From Phycisphaerae bacterium (lineage in GTDB: Bacteria > Planctomycetota > Phycisphaerae > Phycisphaerales > SM1A02), in assembly GCA_018701395.1 (NCBI GenBank), contig JABIWU010000023.1, forward strand, positions 1-64,000: DNA of 64,000 bases, read 5' to 3'. The notes beneath the pieces were generated by a model. It did not search any database, was not told the DNA's origin, and saw only the letters and a program-made list of their open reading frames with translations. Below, in pieces: positions 1 to 8,156 of the stretch; position 1 is the stretch's first letter; every line of letters begins with the position of its first letter. The translations under genes were made by a program, and so were the position numbers.

Positions 1-2020
1 CTAACGCTCGATACCATTTTTCTCCTGCTGGATGTAACGTTGCTTCAGTATGTTCTGGCAATGGTGCCAAAGTATTCAATGAAGAAGTTATAACGGGAAC
101 AAATGGTACATTTTCATCTATTTCACCATCATTATTATTTGGGCTACCACCGCTGCCACCTCGGCCACCACCACGCCCGCCAGCACCACCGCCACCCATC
201 GGTGTTCCGCCACCCATCGGTGTTCCGCCGCCACCCATCGGTGTTCCGCCGCCACCCATCGGTGTTCCGCCGCCACCCATCGGTGTTCCGCCACCGCCGC
301 TTGGAGCATTTCCACCACCGCGCCCTGTACTAGGTGCGACATAATCTGGAAGCAGCATAGTCTGGAGTGCTTGCGGATTACAACTTACACTTTCTTTCAC
401 GATGCGATAGGGAACTTTCTCCCGATCGCCTGTTGGTTCTGTATGTTCACGAAGCCAACCTGCTACATGTTCATTCAAGAAAGCAATTGGGTCAGCATGA
501 CTCAAATTCACTTCGAGAGAAACAGTAACCGTTGTTGGACTCTCATTTGTGGAAGGCGTTAATGCACCACCAAGATAATACAACTGCACCATGGGTCTAT
601 CACTTGCATTTGGAAATGCAGAAAGAAAATCAGACAAATTCATCGTTCGGTCTTCTGGACCCGCTGCAGCAAGTGAATCTGCGGCGTCTTGTACGATATA
701 TGGCCAAATATCTCGATACTCAAAGAGCGAAATCATTTGCCCAGCATCAGTACTAACCCGACCACTCAATTCTGCTTTGTCGAATGCTCTTTTAAATTTC
801 TCGCCTTTGTCGATTACTTGTTTTACTTTCGCTGAAACACCTTCCGTTCCAAGTTGCCTCTCTTGCATGAATGGTCCTAAAATTGAGAGTGCACTTCCGA
901 GAACAATAATGCTCGCCGCTGCAACAAACCATTTAGTTTTGGCATGCCACATTTGTTCTCGAAGAATTGCAGAAGGCACAAGGTTAATATCAATTTGACT
1001 TAAACCAACACCTTGCAATGCTAAACCATATGCAGTCCCCATGTTTACACAATGTTCTGCGAAGGATGCTGCATCTCTACCGCTTACATCAATTCGCTTA
1101 AATTCATCAAGTCTTGTCACATTTACTTGCAACTGTTGACCAATAAATTTTCGAAGCCCTGGGATTTTAAACGTAGAACCCAACCCAACCATTGATGTTA
1201 GTTCACCCAAGGATGACGCGTAACTCAATGAGCGCTGTAGTTCTTGAAGTAAATCTGCAAATACAGGACGCATCGCTTGCATAATTTGTTTTGCATATTT
1301 GCTACTTGCTGCTTCTTGTTTTAACCGCTCTGCTTTTGCATACGTAATTTTAAAAGTTGAAGCAATTGCCTCAGTAAAATGCGTTCCGCCAAGTGGGAAT
1401 GTGCGTATCCAACAACGATCGCCTGTAGCAATAATAACATCTGTTGCTTGGGTTCCGATGTCAATAAAAACGACTGGGTCTTTTGCGCCACTGAGATTCA
1501 AATCGTAATTCATAGCGTTAAACAATGACACCGGGCTTAGTGTTAATGTTTCAGGACTAATGCCAACTTCGCCATAAACATCTAACCGTTCGTTTACCCT
1601 TTCTCTCGTAATTGCAAAAATGCCAACTTCAACTTCTGGCAAACCCTCTTGGTGAAACGCTTCGTAATCCCATTCAACCTCTTCGATTGGAAACGGAATT
1701 TGTTGCACCGCTTCAAACTTTACAATTTCAGGAAGGTCTTTCTTTTCAACTGGTGGCAACTTTGCGAAACGTGCAAACGCTGAATGTCCAGGAACAGAAA
1801 TGACGAGATGTTCGCCTTCTAAATCTTTTTCACTAATCAATTGACCTAAACTTAGTCGTGTTACTTCAGCGACATCAATGTCTGGTGTTGATAAAACTTT
1901 TCGGTGCGGGAGGACGGCGAAATCTGTAACACTAACGTTGTCGCCATCGCGTTCAAGACGGATAGCTTTGATAGCAAACTGACCTATTTCTATGCCCCAT
2001 GCAGCTGAGGGATGTGCCAT
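1..2020 (-). CDS. pilM: PilM-like type IV pilus/secretion assembly protein, partial (C-terminus beyond window)
   Basis: The frame is open from an ATG at 2020 to the window edge, about 673 codons, so the C-terminus is missing. The start MAHPSAAWGIEIGQFAIKAI is the typical opening of the PilM actin-like ATPase fold, and an AAGGAA lies upstream. Residues 1 to about 345 contain the phosphate-binding motif DIGTQATDVI and the strand GLGSTFKIPGL. A single membrane segment at about 353-375 is followed by a periplasmic-type domain and a glycine-rich stretch of GGGGTPM units. Family knowledge: PilM is the cytoplasmic ring protein that links PilN/PilO to the ATPase of type IV pili; proteobacterial PilM has no membrane span, so this is a longer composite form. 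It is transcribed away from the S1 gene and lies 15 kb from the secretion operon. What follows downstream is unknown. Confidence 0.85.
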   Translation of the reverse strand, partial: MAHPSAAWGIEIGQFAIKAIRLERDGDNVSVTDFAVLPHRKVLSTPDIDVAEVTRLSLGQLISEKDLEGEHLVISVPGHSAFARFAKLPPVEKKDLPEIVKFEAVQQIPFPIEEVEWDYEAFHQEGLPEVEVGIFAITRERVNERLDVYGEVGISPETLTLSPVSLFNAMNYDLNLSGAKDPVVFIDIGTQATDVIIATGDRCWIRTFPLGGTHFTEAIASTFKITYAKAERLKQEAASSKYAKQIMQAMRPVFADLLQELQRSLSYASSLGELTSMVGLGSTFKIPGLRKFIGQQLQVNVTRLDEFKRIDVSGRDAASFAEHCVNMGTAYGLALQGVGLSQIDINLVPSAILREQMWHAKTKWFVAAASIIVLGSALSILGPFMQERQLGTEGVSAKVKQVIDKGEKFKRAFDKAELSGRVSTDAGQMISLFEYRDIWPYIVQDAADSLAAAGPEDRTMNLSDFLSAFPNASDRPMVQLYYLGGALTPSTNESPTTVTVSLEVNLSHADPIAFLNEHVAGWLREHTEPTGDREKVPYRIVKESVSCNPQALQTMLLPDYVAPSTGRGGGNAPSGGGGTPMGGGGTPMGGGGTPMGGGGTPMGGGTPMGGGGAGGRGGGRGGSGGSPNNNDGEIDENVPFVPVITSSLNTLAPLPEHTEATLHPAGEKWYRAL
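192..290 (-). repeat. In-gene tandem repeat coding for GGGGTPM units
   Basis: Five copies of an 18-base core (ccacccatcggtgttccg on the plus strand) begin at 192, 210, 231, 252 and 273, so spacing is 18, 21, 21 and 21 bases. All steps are multiples of three and the PilM-like frame is kept, giving glycine-rich TPMG units. Near-identity between copies points to recent slippage expansion. The flanking codons continue the glycine-rich run. Confidence 0.95.
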
Positions 2021-2202
2021 ATTATTGGTATTCCTTGATTCCTAGATAAACAAATGCGCCGCGAGTCAGCACTGAGGCACGATGATACACGATGACCGCC
2101 CTTATGACCGCAAAGCGAGGGCATCAAAAAGTGTACGTAAGTAGACAATTTTGATGTGCTGAATTTGCATATTTTTTTGGCTTCGTGGTGTACGATGTAC
2201 AA

Positions 2203-3381
2203 ATGGCAAAAAATATACCCAATGACGAACTAAATCGAGAAATATTGAATGCAATTGGCGATGGTAGTTTCGCTGATATGCTCGATGTTCAAGCGCAATC
2301 TACCCCTACACGTAGATCCGCTCGCTCTGGAGTAGTTGCCGCAATTCACGGTCGCAATGTTCTCGTTGAATTTGGTCCAAGAGAGCAAGGATGTTGTCCT
2401 AAATCTCACTTTGAAGAATTGCCGCAAGTCGGGGAATCACTTGACTTTATAGTCGAGAGAACAGATTCTGATGGCATGTTAGTCTTGTCTCGAAAAGGCG
2501 CCGTTCAAAAAGCGACTTGGGATGCACTTGAGACAGGACAAGTGGTAGAAGCAAAATGCAGTGGCACGAATAAAGGCGGTTTGGAGATGGAAGTCGCTGG
2601 CCACAAGGCATTTATGCCTGCAGGTCAAGTTGCAATCCACCACCTTCCCGATTTAGACATCATGATTGGCCAGAAAATGGCTTGTGAAGTGATTGAACTA
2701 GACAGAAGAGCGAATCGCATTGTTTTAAGCCGTAAAAAAGTGCTATACGCAGAGCGTGAAGCTGCGAAAGAGGAAATGCTTGAAACTCTAAACGCAGGTG
2801 ACACCTACGATGCGACGATTACTTCGGTGCAACCCTACGGTGCATTTGCAGACATCGGTGGGATTGAGGGGCTTATCCATAAATCAGAAATGACCTGGGA
2901 ACGAGATATTGACCCATCAAAGTTTGTGAAAATTGGTGACATTGTCAAAATTCAAATTCTCGACATTGACCTAACAAATGAACAACCAAAAATTGCTTTT
3001 GGGATGAAGCAACTTATTGAAGACCCCTTCGTCTCATCCATGGCAACCATCGAAGTTGGCGAAACGGTGACTGGAACAGTCACGCGACTTGCAGACTTTG
3101 GCGCGTTCGTCGACCTTGGTTCTGGAACTGAAGGCCTTGTTCATATTTCCGAACTCGCAGACCATCGAATTAAATCTCCGAAGGATGTCGTCAAAGAACA
3201 ACAAGTCATAACAGTAAAAGTTCTGTCGGTGGATCCGGCAACTAGGCGAATTGCGTTATCCCTTAAACAAGCCGTTGGAAATTACGATGGCGAAGATGCT
3301 CCACTTCGTGAAGAAGATAATGCAATGCGCAAATTGAGAGAAAAATTTGGCAACGGACCATTGAAGGGTGGTATCGGTTGA
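2203..3381 (+). CDS. rpsA: S1 RNA-binding domain protein (ribosomal protein S1-like)
   Basis: A 392-residue protein made of four successive S1 (OB-fold) repeats at roughly 42-105, 115-180, 198-270 and 280-350. The last two are the best conserved (YGAFADIGGIEGLIHKSE and FGAFVDLGSGTEGLVHIS). Bacterial S1 proteins bind mRNA on the 30S subunit and help start translation; E. coli S1 has six repeats, while four to five are usual in other phyla. The reading frame extends up to a GTG at 2185, but ATG 2203 gives a normal lysine-rich N-terminus and is preferred. It leads an operon with pdxA and glyS. Other S1-repeat proteins cannot be excluded, so the symbol is by analogy. Confidence 0.8.
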   Translation: MAKNIPNDELNREILNAIGDGSFADMLDVQAQSTPTRRSARSGVVAAIHGRNVLVEFGPREQGCCPKSHFEELPQVGESLDFIVERTDSDGMLVLSRKGAVQKATWDALETGQVVEAKCSGTNKGGLEMEVAGHKAFMPAGQVAIHHLPDLDIMIGQKMACEVIELDRRANRIVLSRKKVLYAEREAAKEEMLETLNAGDTYDATITSVQPYGAFADIGGIEGLIHKSEMTWERDIDPSKFVKIGDIVKIQILDIDLTNEQPKIAFGMKQLIEDPFVSSMATIEVGETVTGTVTRLADFGAFVDLGSGTEGLVHISELADHRIKSPKDVVKEQQVITVKVLSVDPATRRIALSLKQAVGNYDGEDAPLREEDNAMRKLREKFGNGPLKGGIG

Positions 3382-4415
3382 CGAACAAACCAACCATTGG
3401 CATTACGATGGGCGATCCTGCAGGCATTGGACCACAAATAGTTGCAAAAGCACTGCAAAACACTGCCTTAACGCAAAAAGCGCGATTTATAATTTACGGC
3501 GCAAACGAGTCACTTACATTAGCCGCCGATGCGTGTAAATTGCACACAAGATGGGACCGTGTTGATGCGAATTCAGCTCGTGCATCTCAAAGAATACATT
3601 CAAACATTCTTGTGCTTGATGATGGCGAGGATGGTTTGCCGTTACTCAAACACAAACCGTCTAAACTTGGCGGAATAGTTTCAAAACGGTGGGTCGAACA
3701 AGCAATTACAGATGCGCTGTTGCCTTCTTCTAACCCCCGAAAAATTGACGCTATTGTTACAGCACCAATTTGCAAAGAGAGTTGGGCATTAGCAGGCTAT
3801 AAGTGGCCAGGACATACCGAACTGTTTGCTTCAAGAACAAAAGCAAAAAGACACGCAATGATGTTCGTTTCAGAAAAACTAAGAGTCGTTCTTGCAACTT
3901 GTCATATTCCGTTGATGGATATTCGAAATGTACTCACCATTGGAAAAGTCCACGATGCCATCGACATTGCAGCAGAGAGTTGCAAACAACTTGGAATTAA
4001 GAACCCTCGAATTGCAGTCACCGGCCTCAATCCACATGCTGGGGAAAACGGATTGCTTGGGGATGAGGAAACTCGTTTAATTATTCCAGCAATAAAGGTG
4101 GCTCAAAATAATGGCCTGAATGTTTCAGGGCCATTTCCTGCAGACACCATGTTCAGGGATACCTCTACGTTTGATGTCATCGTAGCCATGTACCACGACC
4201 AAGGACTGCTTCCAATGAAGCTACTTTCACCACAATCAGCCGTAAATTGGACGGTTGGAATTCCCATTATTCGAACAAGCCCAGATCATGGGACTGCATT
4301 TGATATTGCAAGCACTGACAAAGCTGACGCAACCTCATTAAACCATGCAATTACACTTGCTTACCAATTAGTAACCACTCCATCTCACCGCCCCATGCTA
4401 AAATCGCATTTATGA
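3378..4415 (+). CDS. pdxA: 4-hydroxythreonine-4-phosphate dehydrogenase
   Basis: 345 residues, normal for PdxA, which oxidises 4-phosphohydroxy-threonine in pyridoxal phosphate synthesis with NAD and a divalent metal. The start region IGITMGDPAGIGPQIV is diagnostic. The three metal-binding histidines are visible in TCHIPL (about 176), NPHAGE (about 220) and MYHDQG (about 273). The start codon is TTG: it overlaps the S1 stop as TTGA, and no ATG exists before the conserved GDPAGIGP core. The overlap with glyS downstream is ATGA, so the three genes are translationally coupled. Its product PLP is needed by GcvPA/GcvPB elsewhere in the window. Confidence 0.95.
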   Translation: MTNKPTIGITMGDPAGIGPQIVAKALQNTALTQKARFIIYGANESLTLAADACKLHTRWDRVDANSARASQRIHSNILVLDDGEDGLPLLKHKPSKLGGIVSKRWVEQAITDALLPSSNPRKIDAIVTAPICKESWALAGYKWPGHTELFASRTKAKRHAMMFVSEKLRVVLATCHIPLMDIRNVLTIGKVHDAIDIAAESCKQLGIKNPRIAVTGLNPHAGENGLLGDEETRLIIPAIKVAQNNGLNVSGPFPADTMFRDTSTFDVIVAMYHDQGLLPMKLLSPQSAVNWTVGIPIIRTSPDHGTAFDIASTDKADATSLNHAITLAYQLVTTPSHRPMLKSHL

Positions 4416-5929
4416 CAACACCTTATTCAATGGAAGAACTTGTTTCACTATGCAAACGCCGAGGATTTATTTTCCCCGCAAGTGAAATATATGGCGGAAT
4501 CAACGGTTTTTGGGATTACGGTCCCTTAGGTACAGAACTGAAAAACAATTTGCGAGACGCTTGGTGGCATGACATGGTGCACTGCCCCCCGATGGGCCCT
4601 GATGGCGAACCACTGAGTATTGTCGGGATTGATTCTTCCATTATCCAAAATCCAAAAGTTTGGGAAGCATCCGGGCACGTTGGCGGTTTTAACGACCCGA
4701 TGGTTGATTGTCGAGAATCAAAAGCAAGATACCGCGCGGACCATCTTCTCTGTCTTGGAGTAAAAGGAGATACCAGTGGTCAAATCTATGCTTACATTGA
4801 AAATGATGACGACTCTCTTGCATCTGCTCAGAAAAAACTTGAAAAATATGTAAAACGAACACTCAGTTCAGAAGAAATAAACACATGCGCGTTAACAGAA
4901 CTTTCAGTTGAAGAATTAGCCATTACTGTTGGACCAGATACAAAAACAGTTGGCACACTTACAGAGCCACGTCAATTTAGTTTGATGTTTGACACAACTG
5001 TGGGTGCAACCGGTGGCGAAGAAAACAAAGCATACTTACGACCAGAAACTGCCCAAGGTATTTTTCTAAACTTCATGAATGTCGTTGACACCATGCGTGT
5101 GAAGGTCCCATTTGGCATCGCACAAATCGGGAAAGCATTCCGCAACGAAGTCACACCAAGAAATTTCATTTTCAGAAGTCGTGAATTCGAACAGATGGAA
5201 TTAGAATGGTTTTGCCACGAAGACGAAGCACAACAGTGGTATGCATTTTGGTGTGATTATCGGAAAAAGTGGTGGCAAAAAATGGGGCTTACAACTAGCA
5301 ATTTACAGATGCGGCAACACGATTCAGACGAATTAGCACATTACGCCAAAGAAGGCTGTGGAACATTTGACATCGAATATAAATTTCCATTTACTGACCC
5401 TGGTTATGGCGAACTTGAAGGAGTCGCACACAGAGGTAATTACGATTTGTCGAGGCATACTGAATTTAGTGGTAAGAAAATCAATTACTTCGACCAACAA
5501 AAAAATGAACGGTATACACCCCACGTTATAGAGCCATCTGCTGGACTTAGCCGTGGAACGCTTGCACTACTTTGCGAGGCATACACACCAGACGACAGAC
5601 CATCAAAACTTTTTATGAAATTCAACCCTCGCATTGCACCAATCAAGGCTGCTATTTTTCCTCTGGTAAACAAAAACGGGATGCCAGAAATTGCAACAAA
5701 GTTACATGAAGAGATGCGTAAACAACATGTTGTTCAATACGATGCAAAGCAATCTATCGGTAAACGCTATGCCCGAATGGATGAAGCGGGCACACCTTAC
5801 TGTTTTGTTATTGATGGTGACACACTTGAAGATAACACAATCACAGTAAGAGACCGTGACACTGCAACGCAAGAGCGAATTAACATTGACCAAGCAGTTG
5901 CATTTCTTAATGACAAACTGAACCAATGA
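4412..5929 (+). CDS. glyS: Glycyl-tRNA synthetase, single-chain (alpha2) type
   Basis: 505 residues. The N-terminus has LCKRRGFIFPASEIYGGING, characteristic of the eukaryote/archaea-like dimeric GlyRS rather than the bacterial GlyQ/GlyS tetramer. Class II motif 2 appears as FRNEVTPRNFIFRSREFEQM (about 248-267) and motif 3 as GLSRGTLALL (about 378). The C-terminal 110 residues form the anticodon-binding domain. It attaches glycine to tRNA-Gly using ATP. The ATG overlaps the pdxA stop as ATGA. Symbol usage varies (glyQS, glyS, glyS1). Confidence 0.96.
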   Translation: MTTPYSMEELVSLCKRRGFIFPASEIYGGINGFWDYGPLGTELKNNLRDAWWHDMVHCPPMGPDGEPLSIVGIDSSIIQNPKVWEASGHVGGFNDPMVDCRESKARYRADHLLCLGVKGDTSGQIYAYIENDDDSLASAQKKLEKYVKRTLSSEEINTCALTELSVEELAITVGPDTKTVGTLTEPRQFSLMFDTTVGATGGEENKAYLRPETAQGIFLNFMNVVDTMRVKVPFGIAQIGKAFRNEVTPRNFIFRSREFEQMELEWFCHEDEAQQWYAFWCDYRKKWWQKMGLTTSNLQMRQHDSDELAHYAKEGCGTFDIEYKFPFTDPGYGELEGVAHRGNYDLSRHTEFSGKKINYFDQQKNERYTPHVIEPSAGLSRGTLALLCEAYTPDDRPSKLFMKFNPRIAPIKAAIFPLVNKNGMPEIATKLHEEMRKQHVVQYDAKQSIGKRYARMDEAGTPYCFVIDGDTLEDNTITVRDRDTATQERINIDQAVAFLNDKLNQ

Positions 5930-6060
5930 ATTATTCGATGGCAGTTGCACTGTCAATTACAGCAGTATGGGGTTCTATAGGATAAGGATTCGTACTTATG
6001 CTTGGGCTTGTCCTAAGCGTCAAGTTCGCTAAAAAATTAAACGATAAAATTCTTAACTGA
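5926..6060 (+). pseudogene. Small membrane protein ORF interrupted by an in-frame TAA
   Basis: An ATG at 5926 overlaps the glyS stop as ATGA and reads MNYSMAVALSITAVWGSIG, then TAA at 5983, then continues in the same frame as GFVLMLGLVLSVKFAKKLND before a TGA at 6058-6060. Together the halves look like one 44-codon protein with a hydrophobic membrane helix and a lysine-rich tail. The last 8 bases overlap the convergent transglutaminase gene. Possible readings are a recently broken microprotein gene, a sequencing or assembly error at 5983, or a short independent peptide from ATG 5998. No function can be assigned. Confidence 0.5.
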
Positions 6061-7399
6061 TTATTCTTTGAAATCCAAACTGTGGCTTTACTTTTACTGG
6101 CACGCCGCCAACTTCAAGCAATGGATACGCAAGGAAGTTAATTGGACCAGATTCGGGCCCTGGCTCAACAACAAGATCGCGGCCACGACTAAACTCGACT
6201 CTGTTTGCTGGATTATGTCCAAAATAATAGGTGGAAAGCGATGTATATTTGTCTGCTTCGCTAATATCAACTGGCCACCACTTACCCTCTGCATAAAACT
6301 CTGCCCAACAATGATAGCCATTGACACCACCATCATCTCGGCTTGATGGAACAGCAGCGCCAATTGCAAACCGCGCAGGGATATTTACAGACCTGCACAA
6401 AGCGATAAAATACGAGTGATAATCTGTACAGTTGCCCCGAGCAGAATCGCATGCAAATTCCGCGTTGCCGTTACCCCAACCGATGCCGTACTTCGCATAT
6501 TTCATGCTATCTATTGTGTGGTCATAAAGCGCTCGTGCTTTCACTAACTCTCCACCATTTTTTCCAAGAATAGCTTCTTCTGCAAGGTCTTTAAATGTAT
6601 CGTTCAGCGGAACCATGTTTTCAGCAAGTAGGTATACCTCTGGTTTAGTATCATCTTTATGCACTGTTTTTTCTTGTCTTTTCACAGTGAAGTGAAGAAC
6701 CATCGTTTTACCGCTGTCTTCTGGTTCTAGTTCAACATACAAAATTTGGTTACCAAATTTTTCTTCAAGAAGTATTTCGTGCTTGCCTGGGATTTCAAGT
6801 CGATTTATTACGATGGCTTGAAAATCATCATCACTTGGAATTGGAATCCACATTTTGGCGGACTCTGTCATTGTAGGCAAGGTCGCTTGGTAGGTAAACT
6901 CAAAATGATCATCACCTTCTTTTACACCGAGCAATTCCTGCGATGCATCATCAGCATCAACATGAATCCAAACGCCATCTTCCTGTTCGCGCCATAAATA
7001 AAATGGTCTACCATTTAATTTATGGACTGTCGTTTCGGTAACATTCATGTTACCGGGATCACCCGAAAGGAAAAAATCGACGTCGTAGACATTTCCCTCT
7101 TCGCTTGCTAAATCAACGCAAGCAAAGTGGCGGCGAGGTCCAAGGTTCGCTAAGTATTCCATATGGACACGAACAAGTTTTAATTGCATCTCTTTACCAT
7201 CAAAGGCGATTGGGAAAAAGCCACCATTTGCTTCGGACAACTCTTCAATGTGTTTTTCTATTCCCGCTTTAATATCGTTTGTCACGACGTTAGGAATTGT
7301 ATCGAGTGTTTCGCAATTAGAATCATCGCTAGAGCCAGGAGTAGCAAAACCCGTTGCTGAAAGAGCGAGAGCTAAAAATGCAGAAGCCATATAAATCAT
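6053..7399 (-). CDS. Exported transglutaminase-like cysteine protein
   Basis: 448 residues. A signal peptide (about 1-20, cleavage near GFATPG) suggests export. The C-terminal part has the transglutaminase-like triad: Cys324 in RGNCTDYHS, His363 in GYHCWAEF and Asp378 in WWPVDISE. Such folds in bacteria act as peptidases or cross-linking enzymes; the substrate cannot be read from the sequence. The N-terminal 250 residues are beta-rich and resemble the region preceding the core in bacterial transglutaminase-like proteins. AGGAA lies about 7 bases before the ATG; an internal ATG at 7390 is an alternative. It begins one base after the CPBP gene ends and is probably co-transcribed with it. Confidence 0.85.
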   Translation of the reverse strand: MIYMASAFLALALSATGFATPGSSDDSNCETLDTIPNVVTNDIKAGIEKHIEELSEANGGFFPIAFDGKEMQLKLVRVHMEYLANLGPRRHFACVDLASEEGNVYDVDFFLSGDPGNMNVTETTVHKLNGRPFYLWREQEDGVWIHVDADDASQELLGVKEGDDHFEFTYQATLPTMTESAKMWIPIPSDDDFQAIVINRLEIPGKHEILLEEKFGNQILYVELEPEDSGKTMVLHFTVKRQEKTVHKDDTKPEVYLLAENMVPLNDTFKDLAEEAILGKNGGELVKARALYDHTIDSMKYAKYGIGWGNGNAEFACDSARGNCTDYHSYFIALCRSVNIPARFAIGAAVPSSRDDGGVNGYHCWAEFYAEGKWWPVDISEADKYTSLSTYYFGHNPANRVEFSRGRDLVVEPGPESGPINFLAYPLLEVGGVPVKVKPQFGFQRIIS

Positions 7400-7400
7400 A

Positions 7401-8117
7401 TTAATTTCCTGTAATTATGGACCATACTATCCACATGATAGCGGTGTCTGCAGCAACGTGGCAAATCCAGCCAGGCCAAATGGAGTTGTATTTATTGTAA
7501 AGCCAACCCCAAATAATACCGCCAGAAATTAAACCTATAGATCCAACCAATAGAAGCCATACCGACCCAAAATTCCAAAGAATAATGGTGTGATGTACTG
7601 TAAAGAAAATTGCGCTAAGAACAATAGCTGGCCAAACGCCGACAAGAACTTTGAACTTACTAAATACAAACCAACGCCAAACATACTCTTCCATGAGTGA
7701 ATTACCCAGCGACATAGCAGAAGCAAAAATAAGAAATTTCGCAGGCGATGAAATGCCGAGTGCTTCAATTGTTTGCCTTGCTTCTGGGTCAATAAATGAC
7801 CCCCCTTTTGCAACCCAATATGTCACTAGCAATAGAATCGAAATAGGTATCGACCAAAGTAATCCTTCGAGCACACCCTTCATCGATGTAGGCGACCAAC
7901 TGAGTTTTCCATTTTCAAGATAAAGAAGCCAGAGTACTGGCAGTGCAACCATCCAGACTTTCAACACGAACCAAATTACTTGACCAATCTGTAAATCGCC
8001 TACTTGTTGGGGTAAATAGAGCGACGACAAAATGCCTACCAGCGGTGCTGGCAAAACCAAGCAGAGCGCTAACACTGCTTTCTTACGTTGACTTAACGTA
8101 TTCAGATTCGTCAGCAT
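7401..8117 (-). CDS. CPBP-family intramembrane metalloprotease
   Basis: 238 residues with about six to seven membrane helices. The three CPBP (ABI, Rce1-like) motifs are present in order: EEYVWR (Glu143-Glu144, Arg148), FFTVHH (His175-His176) and CHVAAD (His220). These glutamates and histidines form the metal site in Rce1-type proteases. Bacterial members process or protect membrane proteins and peptides; the target here is unknown. It sits between metH (39-base gap) and the transglutaminase gene (1-base gap), so the minus-strand order is metH, CPBP protease, transglutaminase. Confidence 0.85.
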   Translation of the reverse strand: MLTNLNTLSQRKKAVLALCLVLPAPLVGILSSLYLPQQVGDLQIGQVIWFVLKVWMVALPVLWLLYLENGKLSWSPTSMKGVLEGLLWSIPISILLLVTYWVAKGGSFIDPEARQTIEALGISSPAKFLIFASAMSLGNSLMEEYVWRWFVFSKFKVLVGVWPAIVLSAIFFTVHHTIILWNFGSVWLLLVGSIGLISGGIIWGWLYNKYNSIWPGWICHVAADTAIMWIVWSIITGN

Positions 8118-8156
8118 TACTGCATCTTAACCTGCTCAATGTTTGGAGCCGATTTT

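Noticed and set aside
192-290. CRISPR-like direct repeats
   Set aside because: Units are adjacent with no unique spacers and keep the coding frame of the PilM-like gene.
103-998. Plus-strand ORFs (His/Arg-rich 76-residue ORF and a 135-residue ORF)
   Set aside because: They are antisense shadows of the PilM-like gene; their odd composition comes from the GGGGTPM repeat and they have no domain or start signal.
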